Counted from the stretch's first letter, positions 1-6,839 are shown. The stretch: DNA of 18,076 bases from Methanomicrobiales archaeon (GCA_003160755.1 QEXZ01000017.1:1-18076), one strand, 5' to 3'. Translations and numbers: made by a program. The notes: generated from the sequence alone by a model not told the origin.

Positions 1-868
1 CAACGTCCCGTTTCGCTCCTCCTTCTTTGCAGCTCAAAACATCCCTCAATATCGTCGCACTCTCTTCGCGAGAGCCGCCTGCAATTTTTTCGGGCGACGC
101 TCTTTCCACACCAAAATCCTCAGGGTTTATGAAATACGTCCTTATCTCCCCATCTTCCAGTTGCGACACCTTTGTCTTCCCGCATACTGAAACTTCATCC
201 ACTCCCGGCTCTCCATGCACCACCAGCGCCTTCTTCAGCCCTAAAATGCGAAGCACTTTCGCTATCTTCTCAGTAAGCGAGGCATCGTAAACGCCAATGA
301 GCTGATGCGATGCATTTGCAGGATTCGTTAACGGACCCAGGATATTGAAAACTGTCCTCATACCCAGCTTCTGCCTTACTTCCATCACGTTCTTCATCGC
401 TTGATGGTGCAGAGGTGCGAACATAAACCCAATGCCTACCTTTTCGATACATTCTTCTATCCTGCGCGGTGGTAATGCTAAATTCACGCCTAATTCTTCT
501 ATTACATCTGCACTACCACATTTTGACGTTACTGACCTGTTACCATGCTTCGCCACGGGAACCACGCAAGCAGTGATGAAAGCCGCGGTGGTGGAGATGT
601 TGAATGTTTTTATCGCATCGCCACCCGTCCCGCAAACGTCCACGCTCTTCACCACGTTCGGGTTGATTTTCAATGCGAGGTCTCGCATAACGCGTGCGAA
701 AGCCGCTATTTCTTCTTCTGTCTCACCTTTCATTCTTAAAGAAGCTAAAAAAGCTGCGGTTTGAATCTTATCCGCTTCTCCGCTCATTATCGCTCGCATC
801 ACGTTCTCTGCTTCTTCTGCGTTCAGATTCTCTTTTTCTACAACCTTGCCGAGGTATTTTTCGAGCAT
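1..868 (-). CDS. trpD: Anthranilate phosphoribosyltransferase, 3' end cut by the window edge
   Basis: Transfers the phosphoribosyl group of PRPP to anthranilate, the second committed step of tryptophan synthesis in the cytoplasm. The minus-strand frame is open from an ATG at 868 to the left edge (289 codons). The N-terminal helical part (residues 1-70) is followed by the PRPP/metal-binding CGTGGD at 79-84, then FNIST (89-93), KHGNRSVTSKCGSAD (107-121) and ILGPLTNP. The visible end reads GGAKRDV, which in this family lies near the C-terminus, so perhaps 40-60 residues are missing. An AT-rich segment with several TATA-like sequences lies just upstream. trpE and trpG lie on the same strand but are separated from it by an opposite-strand toxin-antitoxin island, so trpD probably has its own promoter. 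Identification is very secure. Confidence 0.96.
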   Translation of the reverse strand, partial: MLEKYLGKVVEKENLNAEEAENVMRAIMSGEADKIQTAAFLASLRMKGETEEEIAAFARVMRDLALKINPNVVKSVDVCGTGGDAIKTFNISTTAAFITACVVPVAKHGNRSVTSKCGSADVIEELGVNLALPPRRIEECIEKVGIGFMFAPLHHQAMKNVMEVRQKLGMRTVFNILGPLTNPANASHQLIGVYDASLTEKIAKVLRILGLKKALVVHGEPGVDEVSVCGKTKVSQLEDGEIRTYFINPEDFGVERASPEKIAGGSREESATILRDVLSCKEGGAKRDV

Positions 869-968
869 TTTTAGTGTATATAAAGTATATAACGCCCTTC
901 TATTTACGTTAGTTATTTATATACAATAAAATAAGAATGTTTAAGATAGTGGGGGAGAGTGTGAGAAA
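869..968. promoter_or_regulatory. Divergent promoter region between trpD and the DUF433 gene
   Basis: The 100-nt spacer is AT-rich. A TATA-like run at about 912-923 reads well on both strands (tttatata on plus, gtatataaat on minus) and is about 50 nt from either start codon, so it could serve both genes. A second TATA-like sequence at 877-893 is too close to the trpD ATG for the usual 25-nt spacing. A purine-rich stretch (gggggagagtgtgag) precedes the ATG at 969 and may act as its ribosome binding site. Transcription starts are inferred, not seen. Confidence 0.45.
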
Positions 969-1160
969 ATGTTTGAGGATAGAATAATCATAGACCCTGA
1001 AGTAAGGCATGGTAAGCCCATTATAAAGGGGACACGGGTACCTGTAGACATAATTTTGGGGGCACTTGCAAGCGGCATGGAACTAAAAGAAGTTGCCGCT
1101 GAGTACGAGGTTAAGAGAGAAGATATATTGGCTGCCGTAGAGAGTACGCAACAAAAGTAG
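969..1160 (+). CDS. DUF433-family antitoxin-like protein with a frameshifted C-terminus
   Basis: Small protein of 63 residues matching the DUF433 family, which includes helix-turn-helix antitoxins usually paired with PIN-like toxins. The diagnostic block is PEVRHGKPIIKGTRVPVDIIL (about residues 11-31), then a helix-turn-helix-like segment (GMELKEVAAEYEVKREDILAAVE, about 36-58). After AAVE the frame ends in STQQK and two TAG codons. The +2 frame continues as YATKVVAKEEIIIV to a TAA at 1187-1189, which is what a normal family member would look like. The break is a tandem AG dinucleotide (gagag) at 1141-1144. The gene is therefore either recently inactivated or makes a slightly short protein. 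The ATG at 969 follows a purine-rich leader. No PIN-like partner is directly adjacent. The vapBC pair downstream belongs to a different antitoxin family. Confidence 0.75.
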   Translation: MFEDRIIIDPEVRHGKPIIKGTRVPVDIILGALASGMELKEVAAEYEVKREDILAAVESTQQK

Positions 1161-1181
1161 TAGCTAAAGAGGAAATAATAA

Positions 1182-1433
1182 TCGTGTAATTGTTACGAGA
1201 GACGGCACAATGTCTCAATGCCAATAGGCGACTGGGGTGATTACTGCTTCAATGCAACCTGGTAGGTCGCTCTACTGGAGACGACACCGCCGTATGAGAT
1301 TATCCGCGATGACCGTGCGGATTAGATGTATGTGCCTGCCGGAAAAGGGATAGAAGAAGTAAAGCCTGCCGAAATTGGAGAAGAAATAAAGACCAAATTG
1401 AATGAAGAAGTGGCGTTAACGTTAACAAAGTAA
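1182..1433 (+). pseudogene. Decayed reading frame of unknown origin
   Basis: One plus-strand frame reads as plausible protein over about 80 codons but is interrupted by TAG at about 1263 and 1323. Segments include MPIGDWGDYCFNATW, VALLETTPPYEIIRDDRAD and MYVPAGKGIEEVKPAEIGEE, ending at TAA 1431-1433. The last block alone is an ORF of 35 codons from the ATG at 1326. I do not recognise the family. The frame is G+C richer and more protein-like than chance spacer, so a gene remnant is the simplest reading. A short real gene at 1326-1433 is possible, though no clear ribosome binding site precedes it. Confidence 0.35.
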
Positions 1434-1440
1434 AAACCCG

Positions 1441-1461
1441 CCACTTTTTTTCTTTTTTTTT
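1441..1461 (+). terminator. T-tract terminator
   Basis: A pyrimidine tract of about 17 T residues broken by one C, with no strong hairpin, follows the decayed frame and precedes the vapBC promoter. Oligo-T tracts of this type are the usual intrinsic stop signal for archaeal RNA polymerase. It would insulate vapBC from upstream transcription. Confidence 0.5.
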
Positions 1462-1480
1462 GCACCCTTGCTAATGCAAG

Positions 1481-1520
1481 CTTTATATACTATAAATAAA
1501 CACTATACCATTGAAGGTGA
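1481..1520 (+). promoter_or_regulatory. vapBC promoter and ribosome binding site
   Basis: A TATA box (tttatata) at 1482-1489 predicts transcription from about 1511. The GGTGA at 1516-1520 lies 8 nt before the ATG at 1529. This arrangement argues for that ATG rather than the in-frame TTG at 1511 or ATG at 1520 as the antitoxin start. Confidence 0.55.
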
Positions 1521-1528
1521 TGGATAAA

Positions 1529-1765
1529 ATGAAGGTAATACCTGTGCAGAGCGAACTTAACATGGATGAATACGTGGAACTTAAAAAGAGGGCTGAAGAG
1601 CGAGGTATCACACTTAAAGAAGCGGTAAAAGAAGCAATTTCTATCTGGCTTCGTAAAAATTCTGTTTTCAATCCCGAAGACCCTTTCTTCAATACAAGTA
1701 AAATGTTTCGCTCAAAAAAAGACCTGGCTGAGAGACACGATGAGATTTACGAGGACACGGGATAA
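1529..1765 (+). CDS. vapB: VapB-like ribbon-helix-helix antitoxin
   Basis: Predicted 78-residue antitoxin that would bind and neutralise the PIN toxin encoded directly after it and repress their shared promoter. Residues 2-8 (KVIPVQS) form a likely beta strand, followed by two helices (about 11-26 and 29-42, ending ISIWLRK), as expected of a ribbon-helix-helix DNA-binding domain. The charged tail (NPEDPFF to HDEIYEDTG) is the usual toxin-wrapping part. I chose the ATG at 1529 because GGTGA lies 8 nt upstream. A longer form from TTG 1511 would add six residues. The 3' end overlaps the toxin start by 26 nt, so the two genes are translationally linked. The exact VapB subfamily is not clear to me. 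Confidence 0.75.
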   Translation: MKVIPVQSELNMDEYVELKKRAEERGITLKEAVKEAISIWLRKNSVFNPEDPFFNTSKMFRSKKDLAERHDEIYEDTG

Positions 1766-2183
1766 AATACTCTTTATTGATACCTCTGCGTTTGTGGCAA
1801 TAGCAAATGAGGGCGACATTTGGCACAGTGATTCCGCTAAGTTTCTTGACGAGATTAAGAGTGGGAAAACAACGTTTAGAACGCTTGTTACCTCTGATTA
1901 TATTATAGACGAGACAATAACCAGAATACGCTTTAGCGTTGGGCATAAGGAGGCAGTGAAATGGGGTGATAAAATCCTTTCCTCAGCAGTAATAGATGTG
2001 ATAAGCGTGGATAAAGAGATTTTTGATAAAGCATGGGATTTGTTTAAAAGATATGAGGATAAAGAACTCAGTTTTACAGATTGTACAAGTTTTGTCATTA
2101 TGGAAAGGATGAATATTAGGCATGCATTTGCATTTGATGAAGATTTTGAGAGGTTAGGATTCAAGCAGTTGCCCGGAGAATGA
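1740..2183 (+). CDS. vapC: VapC-type PIN-domain toxin ribonuclease
   Basis: Predicted Mg-dependent endoribonuclease of 147 residues. The four acidic residues of the PIN active site are all visible: D14 in FIDTSAF, E58 in IIDETI, D114 in SFTDCTSF and D133 (or D135) in FAFDEDF. Length is normal for VapC. Members of the family usually cut tRNA or rRNA when the antitoxin is lost; the target here is unknown. The start at 1740 lies inside the end of the antitoxin gene, and no other good start precedes the DTS motif. The pair is on the plus strand between trpG and trpD, which are on the minus strand, so it looks inserted. The toxin appears intact. Confidence 0.88.
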   Translation: MRFTRTRDKILFIDTSAFVAIANEGDIWHSDSAKFLDEIKSGKTTFRTLVTSDYIIDETITRIRFSVGHKEAVKWGDKILSSAVIDVISVDKEIFDKAWDLFKRYEDKELSFTDCTSFVIMERMNIRHAFAFDEDFERLGFKQLPGE

Positions 2184-2234
2184 ATGAACGAAGGTACGGA
2201 GAACGGCATATTCGTGCACAACAAGAAAAAAAGA

Positions 2235-2283
2235 TTTTTGTGGAAATCTGTGTAATCTTGTGGTTAATACTTTTCGGAATGGC
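2235..2283. repeat. Dispersed accac-agatt repeat, partial copy A
   Basis: This stretch (tgtggaaatctgtgtaatct, then tgtggttaatacttttcggaatg) matches the right arm of the fuller copy at 6216-6360 and, in reverse complement, the left arm at 13541-13565. Only one arm is present here. It lies between the convergent ends of vapC and trpG, where it may also act as a transcription end. Confidence 0.7.
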
Positions 2284-2289
2284 TATACT

Positions 2290-2919
2290 TTACATATCCA
2301 CAAAATTCCGTATCAACTTTAATCCATCCTCAGTCAGTATCGACTCAGGATGGAACTGCACACCATAAACATCCATGTTTTTATGCCTGATTGCCATTAT
2401 CTCCTTGTCGTCCAAACTTCTCGCTGTTACTTCTAAACAATCGGGAAATGAGTCCCCCACACCACCATTACCATTACCATTACCATTACCATTACCATCA
2501 TCAATCACCAAAGAATGGTATCTCACCACGGAAAGAGGATTCTTCAGCCTTTTCAGCACGTTTTCTCCGTTATGCGTCACCAGACTTACCTTCCCGTGTC
2601 TTATCACCCGCGCATTTCGTATCCTCGCACCGAAAACATAACCTATGCACTGGTGCCCTAAGCAAACGCCTAAAATCTTTTTAGTTTCTGTTTCCCTGCA
2701 AAATCTCCTTATCAGTTCATTTGTGACACCCACATCTCGCGGCGTCTTCGGACCCGGCGAAATTATTATGTGCTCTATTTCCCTCTCCCTGACAATCCGC
2801 TCTATATGACTAAGATTCACGTTATTCTGCACCACTATCGGCTCGGCACCCAGCATCCCCACGTATTGCACGATGTTATACACAAACGAATCTATATTAT
2901 CCACGATTAGAACGTTCAT
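2290..2919 (-). CDS. trpG: Anthranilate synthase component II, glutamine amidotransferase
   Basis: Class I glutamine amidotransferase that releases ammonia from glutamine for TrpE. In 209-residue numbering the nucleophile is C86 in GVCLGHQ, with the His and Glu of the triad in FHPES (H190, E192). SPGPKTP near residue 55 is the oxyanion-loop region. A GTG at 2934 would add five residues, but GGAGGTGA at 2938-2931 is better placed for the ATG at 2919 (11-nt spacer), which follows the trpE stop by 4 nt. The two genes are therefore translationally coupled. Residues about 142-152 are an Asn-Gly repeat encoded by a hexanucleotide microsatellite, in a surface loop before the last strands. Such an insert is not a normal family feature. 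Confidence 0.95.
   Translation of the reverse strand: MNVLIVDNIDSFVYNIVQYVGMLGAEPIVVQNNVNLSHIERIVREREIEHIIISPGPKTPRDVGVTNELIRRFCRETETKKILGVCLGHQCIGYVFGARIRNARVIRHGKVSLVTHNGENVLKRLKNPLSVVRYHSLVIDDGNGNGNGNGNGGVGDSFPDCLEVTARSLDDKEIMAIRHKNMDVYGVQFHPESILTEDGLKLIRNFVDM
2465..2500. repeat. In-frame hexanucleotide microsatellite in trpG
   Basis: Five perfect tandem copies of ccatta followed by one ccatca, read on the minus strand as alternating Asn-Gly codons. Gain or loss of units changes the loop length by two residues without breaking the frame. Confidence 0.9.
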
Positions 2920-2923
2920 TTTT

Positions 2924-4471
2924 TTAGTTTTCACCTCCCGGAATTGCCATGCATTCCAACAAACCCGCGCATTTACTCAGCGTCTCCTTATACTCGCGTT
3001 CGGGGTCAGAATCAGCAACTATCCCCGCGCCTGCTTGTATATACACCTTCCCGTGTTCAAACACGGCAGTTCGAATCGTTATCGCAGTGTCCATCGAACG
3101 ATTAAACGAAAAATAGCCTACACATCCTGCATAAATACCTCGTCTCGTTGGCTCTAATTCCTCTATTATCTCCATTGCTCTTACTTTCGGCGCTCCGGAA
3201 ACCGTTCCCGCAGGGAATGTCGCTTCCAACGCATCAAACTCGTTTTTGTCCGACCTCAACTGCCCTACCACATCCGTTACTATATGCTGCACGTGCGAAT
3301 ACTTCTCCGGATACATAAACCTCGGCGCTTTCACGGTCCCGAATTCTGATACTTTTCCTACATCGTTTCTTGATAAATCCACAAGCATCAAATGCTCCGC
3401 ACGTTCCTTCTCATCATTAAGCATCTCCACCTCCAGCTGTTTATCCTCCTTTTCGGTTACACCACGCCGTCTTGTTCCCGCTATCGGACAGCTCTCCACT
3501 TTCCTGCTTCTATTCAACGCAGCAGCAGGTTCAACCCTGACCAGCATCTCAGGACTCGCTCCCACTATCTTACGGTTACCGAAATCGAGGAAATACATGT
3601 AGGGCGATGGGTTCACTTCGCTTAATCGCTTGTAAAACTCAAAAGCACCCTGATTTCCATCGATACCTGAACCTGAACCAGAATCAAAATCCGCTTCCAG
3701 CCGCTGTGAAAGAACCACCTGAAGAATATCGCCAGCACGAATGTATTCCTTCGCTATTCTCACACTCCTCTCGTATTCTTCTTTTTCTATGTTTGACGTG
3801 AAATCGGAAGACAACCCCTTAAAACGGTAATTTTGTTTTGCTAAATCTCTCTTTTCTAAATGATTTTTGTTTCTGTTCCAAAGAGAGGTTGTTGGTAAAG
3901 CTTTGCTTTCTGAAGGAAGGGATTCACAAAATTCGTTAGATATGAGGAAAGCTTTTTTCGCCTTATGGTCCACGATAACATTCTTTTTGGTAAGTAGAAA
4001 TTCGCAATCCGGCTGTTTCAGCGTATCCACTGCGCACCCACCGACATCCACAAAATAGCGGATGTAATCGTATGAAAGATAACCAACGAAACCGCCGATA
4101 AACCTTTCCTTTTTTATATTCCCTACTATTTTAAGGTCCCCGAGGAAATCCTCAATTAGGCTCAGTGGATTCCGAGATTTAGTTTCATGTTCTTTCGCAG
4201 CAGCCGCAGCCGAAGCAGCATCCTTCATCTTTTCTGCGAGAACCGTATCGCCGTATGAATATGAGTTCATTGTTAAAATGCCGTTCTTCACCGAGAATTT
4301 TAACGCAGGGTCGAAGCCCATAATAGAATACCTTGCCAATTTAGCGCTCCCTTCGCGAGATTCCAACAGGTAAGATTCGCCGTTCTCGCTCTTGTCTTCA
4401 GCACTCAAGCTATCGTATAGCAAAGACGGGTTTACAAACGGGATTTGCTCATAGTGTTGAATGATGAACAT
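2924..4471 (-). CDS. trpE: Anthranilate synthase component I
   Basis: Converts chorismate and ammonia to anthranilate, in complex with TrpG. The 515-residue protein is complete. LLES at 35-38 is the tryptophan-binding motif of feedback-regulated enzymes, so end-product inhibition is likely. The chorismate-binding domain spans about 230-505, with PIAGTRRRG (329-337), LMLVDLSRND (361-370), ATFPAGTVSGAPKVRAM (417-433) and GAGIVADSDPEREYKET (481-497). Two low-complexity stretches stand out: an Ala-rich tract at 85-92 and a Gly-Ser tract at 264-269. It starts the trpEG pair. A TATA box only about 30 nt before the ATG suggests a leaderless or nearly leaderless mRNA, hence no room for a leader-peptide attenuator. 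Confidence 0.97.
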   Translation of the reverse strand: MFIIQHYEQIPFVNPSLLYDSLSAEDKSENGESYLLESREGSAKLARYSIMGFDPALKFSVKNGILTMNSYSYGDTVLAEKMKDAASAAAAAKEHETKSRNPLSLIEDFLGDLKIVGNIKKERFIGGFVGYLSYDYIRYFVDVGGCAVDTLKQPDCEFLLTKKNVIVDHKAKKAFLISNEFCESLPSESKALPTTSLWNRNKNHLEKRDLAKQNYRFKGLSSDFTSNIEKEEYERSVRIAKEYIRAGDILQVVLSQRLEADFDSGSGSGIDGNQGAFEFYKRLSEVNPSPYMYFLDFGNRKIVGASPEMLVRVEPAAALNRSRKVESCPIAGTRRRGVTEKEDKQLEVEMLNDEKERAEHLMLVDLSRNDVGKVSEFGTVKAPRFMYPEKYSHVQHIVTDVVGQLRSDKNEFDALEATFPAGTVSGAPKVRAMEIIEELEPTRRGIYAGCVGYFSFNRSMDTAITIRTAVFEHGKVYIQAGAGIVADSDPEREYKETLSKCAGLLECMAIPGGEN

Positions 4472-4496
4472 TGTGCACCATGTTTATACGATACTG

Positions 4497-4506
4497 TATA
4501 TATAAA
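4497..4506 (-). promoter_or_regulatory. trpE TATA box
   Basis: The minus strand reads tttatatata here, centred about 31 nt before the ATG at 4471. The usual 25-nt spacing puts the transcription start about 5 nt before the start codon, consistent with a leaderless message. Confidence 0.6.
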
Positions 4507-4553
4507 TACCTTGTTGTAACAAACTTTCTTTCTCACAGAAACGTACATTTTTT

Positions 4554-4666
4554 CTTTTAGCACAAACCTTTTCTTAGAAAGAAAAGCTTTACCAAAAGAA
4601 TATACTCTTTCTTAGTACAGGTTCTTTCTCGTAGAAAGAAAGTGTTTTGTAAAAAAGAAAAAGTGT
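4554..4666 (+). repeat. Dispersed cttttagcaca...aaaaagtgt element, long copy
   Basis: Begins cttttagcaca and ends aaaaaagaaaaagtgt, the same ends as the copies at 6840-6883 and 11287-11329, but with a longer centre holding two perfect hairpins: cttttctt/aagaaaag with loop aga (4568-4586), and ttctttct/agaaagaa with loop cgt (4622-4640). It runs up to the tgtA start. The function is unknown. It may be an untranslated-leader structure, a terminator for neighbouring transcription, or a mobile-type repeat. Confidence 0.7.
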
Positions 4667-4670
4667 GCAA

Positions 4671-6194
4671 ATGGAATTTGAAATATTGCATAAGGACTTA
4701 ATGGGGAGAATAGGAAAACTTCGAACACCTCGTGGAGTCGTAGAGACACCGACGATAATGCCCGTGATAAATCCGAATCTTATGTCACTCGGAGCTGATG
4801 AAATGAAGAAATACGGGGCTGAGATGCTCATTACAAATGCGTATATAATATATAAAAAGCCGAATTTGAGGGAAGCATCAGTTAAAAACGGCATTCATTC
4901 GCTTTTAGGCTGCGAAATGCCAATAATGACTGATTCGGGCTCTTATCAACTCTCGGAGTATAAAGACGTGGAGGTGAGCAACAGAGAAATATTGGAATTT
5001 CAGCAGCGTATAGGCTCTGACGTATGTGTGCCTCTGGACATCCCAACAGCGCCTTATGTGAAGAGAAAAAGAGCGAAGGAGGATTTAGATGAAACACTCA
5101 GTAGAATGCGAGAAGCACGAAACATAATTCAAACTGAAAATGGAGTGCTCGCGGGAGTTGTGCAGGGCTCCACCTTTTTAGACTTGCGCAGGAAGAGCGC
5201 AAAGCACGTTGCAGAAATCGGGTTTGACGTGTATGCAATAGGGGGTTTGGTGCCCCTGTTGGAATCCCACCAGTTTGATACGCTGGTGGATATAATCGTG
5301 GCGTCGAAAACGAATTTGCCGTTGAATGCTCCTGTGCATCTCTTTGGCGCTGGCCATCCTATGCTTTTCCCCTTAGCCGTTGCTTTAGGCTGCGACCTCT
5401 TCGATTCTGCCGCATACGCATTATATGCAAAAGGGAAGAGATACATGACAGAGGGGGGGACGAGAAAAGTGGATAGTTTGCGGTATCTCCCCTGTTCTTG
5501 CCCTGTGTGTTCCAGTTACAGTGTGGAAGAGGTAAAAGAAAGCGAGGATTTACTGGCATCGCATAATTTGTGGGTTACGTTTGAGGAGATGCGAACGGTA
5601 AAGCAGAGTATAGCGGAGGGAAGCCTGTGGGAGCTATGCGAGAGGAGATGCAGGGCATATCCCGCTTTGCTGAACGCCTTGAAGCATATAACGGCGTATG
5701 TAGAGTTGATTGAAAAATATGACCCTGTTACAAAACGTCCGTTCTTTTATCTCGGTGCGGCTTCTGCGCACAGACCGGAGGTATTGAGATACTCGTACCG
5801 GCTGAACCGGTTCAAGTTATCCGGGAATGTGTTGATAACTGCGACAGAAACCAAAAAGTCAAAGTCAACGTCAAAAGAAGAAGAAGAGCTGGAAAACGAA
5901 AATTACGACTATGACCACCTATTTTTTGTTAAACCCCCGTTTGGACCTTGTCCGGTCGAATTGAAGGAAAGTTACCCGGTGGGGCAGTCAGAAATACCTA
6001 TGGAAGTGGATAGTGATGCTAAGACCGTGGCACTGGAAAATGTATTGAAATTGCTGAAACTAAACAAGGGAAAAGCAAAATTCGTTTTCCTTTATGACGA
6101 CCGCTCCTGGGAACATCCGTTGATCGCAGAGATAGAGAAGTATGCAGAGGTGGAGAAGAGGAACATATCTGCGCAAAATCCGGTGGACGTATAA
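4671..6194 (+). CDS. tgtA: Archaeosine tRNA-guanine transglycosylase
   Basis: Exchanges guanine-15 in the D-loop of archaeal tRNA for preQ0, the first tRNA step of archaeosine synthesis. Residues 1 to about 330 are the TIM-barrel catalytic domain, with D88 in MTDSGSYQ and D245 in CDLFDSAAY as the conserved active-site acids. Zinc ligands are C275, C277, C280 and probably H298. The C-terminal part (about 345-507) includes YFYLGAASAHRPEVLRY-like and FGPCPVEL blocks of the archaeal-specific domains. The 507 residues are shorter than the roughly 580 of Pyrococcus-type enzymes and I see no PUA domain, so that domain is probably missing or encoded elsewhere. A Lys/Ser/Glu-rich insert lies near 400-415. 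I prefer the ATG at 4671; the in-frame GTG at 4665 lies in the repeat end. Confidence 0.95.
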   Translation: MEFEILHKDLMGRIGKLRTPRGVVETPTIMPVINPNLMSLGADEMKKYGAEMLITNAYIIYKKPNLREASVKNGIHSLLGCEMPIMTDSGSYQLSEYKDVEVSNREILEFQQRIGSDVCVPLDIPTAPYVKRKRAKEDLDETLSRMREARNIIQTENGVLAGVVQGSTFLDLRRKSAKHVAEIGFDVYAIGGLVPLLESHQFDTLVDIIVASKTNLPLNAPVHLFGAGHPMLFPLAVALGCDLFDSAAYALYAKGKRYMTEGGTRKVDSLRYLPCSCPVCSSYSVEEVKESEDLLASHNLWVTFEEMRTVKQSIAEGSLWELCERRCRAYPALLNALKHITAYVELIEKYDPVTKRPFFYLGAASAHRPEVLRYSYRLNRFKLSGNVLITATETKKSKSTSKEEEELENENYDYDHLFFVKPPFGPCPVELKESYPVGQSEIPMEVDSDAKTVALENVLKLLKLNKGKAKFVFLYDDRSWEHPLIAEIEKYAEVEKRNISAQNPVDV

Positions 6195-6215
6195 TGTAAC
6201 AAATTGCAAATAATG

Positions 6216-6360
6216 AACCACGAGATTTCACAAGATTAACACAAGACCAGAAAACAGAGAATAGAAAACATAATTCTGACCTCTATTCTCTGACTTCTTG
6301 CATCTCCACAGTTTCTTGTGAAAATCTGTGTAATCTGGTGGTTAATAATTTTCGGAATGC
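6216..6360. repeat. Dispersed inverted-repeat element, full copy B
   Basis: About 145 nt between the convergent ends of tgtA and ndk. The left arm starts aaccacgagatttcacaaga. The right arm (tcttgtgaaaatctgtgtaa, then tctggtggttaataattttcggaatg) is its imperfect reverse complement, so the whole could fold into a long hairpin. The left interior agaccagaaaacagagaa recurs in the copy at 13541-13715. No ORF fits it. Confidence 0.75.
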
Positions 6361-6366
6361 CCATAA

Positions 6367-6780
6367 TCATTCCAATTGCCCGAAATGGATGGAAATTTCT
6401 CGTTTTGCCGATTTTTCGGAATCCGATGCGTGTATTGCGTTTCGCTGAACGTCTATACCATAATCAGCCCTTATAGTTCCCGGTTTTGCACGTTTTGGGT
6501 CCGTAACCCCAGCCATTTCCCTTGCCGCCGCGATTACGTTCTCCCCTTCCATCACTATTGACACCGTTGGAGCAGAGGACATGTAGGAAACCAGGTCATC
6601 GAAAAAGTCCTTCCCGCGATGCTCCTCGTATTGCTTCTCTGCCAGTTCCCTGCTCAGTTTTGCGAGTTTCAACGCCACTATCCTGAATCCGTTCCTCTCA
6701 AATCGCCCTAATATTTCCCCAATATTGCCTCGCTCCACGCTCTCAGGCTTTATCATCAAAAAGGTTCTCTCTTTTTTCAT
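6367..6780 (-). CDS. ndk: Nucleoside-diphosphate kinase
   Basis: Transfers the gamma-phosphate of ATP to NDPs through a phosphohistidine. The 137 residues cover the whole fold. K11 in MIKPESVERG contacts phosphate. H117 in the signature NAIHASDS is the phosphorylated residue, preceded by KPGTIRADYG (99-108). The C-terminus (AKREISIHFGQLE) is slightly short compared with enzymes of about 150 residues but within the archaeal range. It stands alone on the minus strand between two plus-strand genes. The ATG at 6780 has no strong Shine-Dalgarno sequence. AT-rich DNA upstream (ttatataataaagg on plus) includes TATA-like sequences usable in either direction. In many archaea ndk sits near ribosomal genes, so this placement is unusual but not informative. 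Confidence 0.97.
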   Translation of the reverse strand: MKKERTFLMIKPESVERGNIGEILGRFERNGFRIVALKLAKLSRELAEKQYEEHRGKDFFDDLVSYMSSAPTVSIVMEGENVIAAAREMAGVTDPKRAKPGTIRADYGIDVQRNAIHASDSEKSAKREISIHFGQLE

Positions 6781-6839
6781 TATATTGTGTTAAGTAAACC
6801 TTTTTTATCTTATATAATAAAGGTGAAAGTGATTTTTTT

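Noticed and set aside
27..764. Plus-strand ORFs opposite trpD
   Set aside because: They are antisense to a strongly conserved minus-strand trpD frame and show no domain of their own.
2180..2368. 62-codon plus-strand ORF after vapC with a hydrophobic stretch
   Set aside because: Its middle is the dispersed repeat arm (2235-2283) and its end is antisense to trpG. The hydrophobic run is a by-product of the repeat.
2465..2500. Tandem repeat considered as a CRISPR or regulatory iteron array
   Set aside because: Units are 6 nt with no spacers and lie in frame within trpG.
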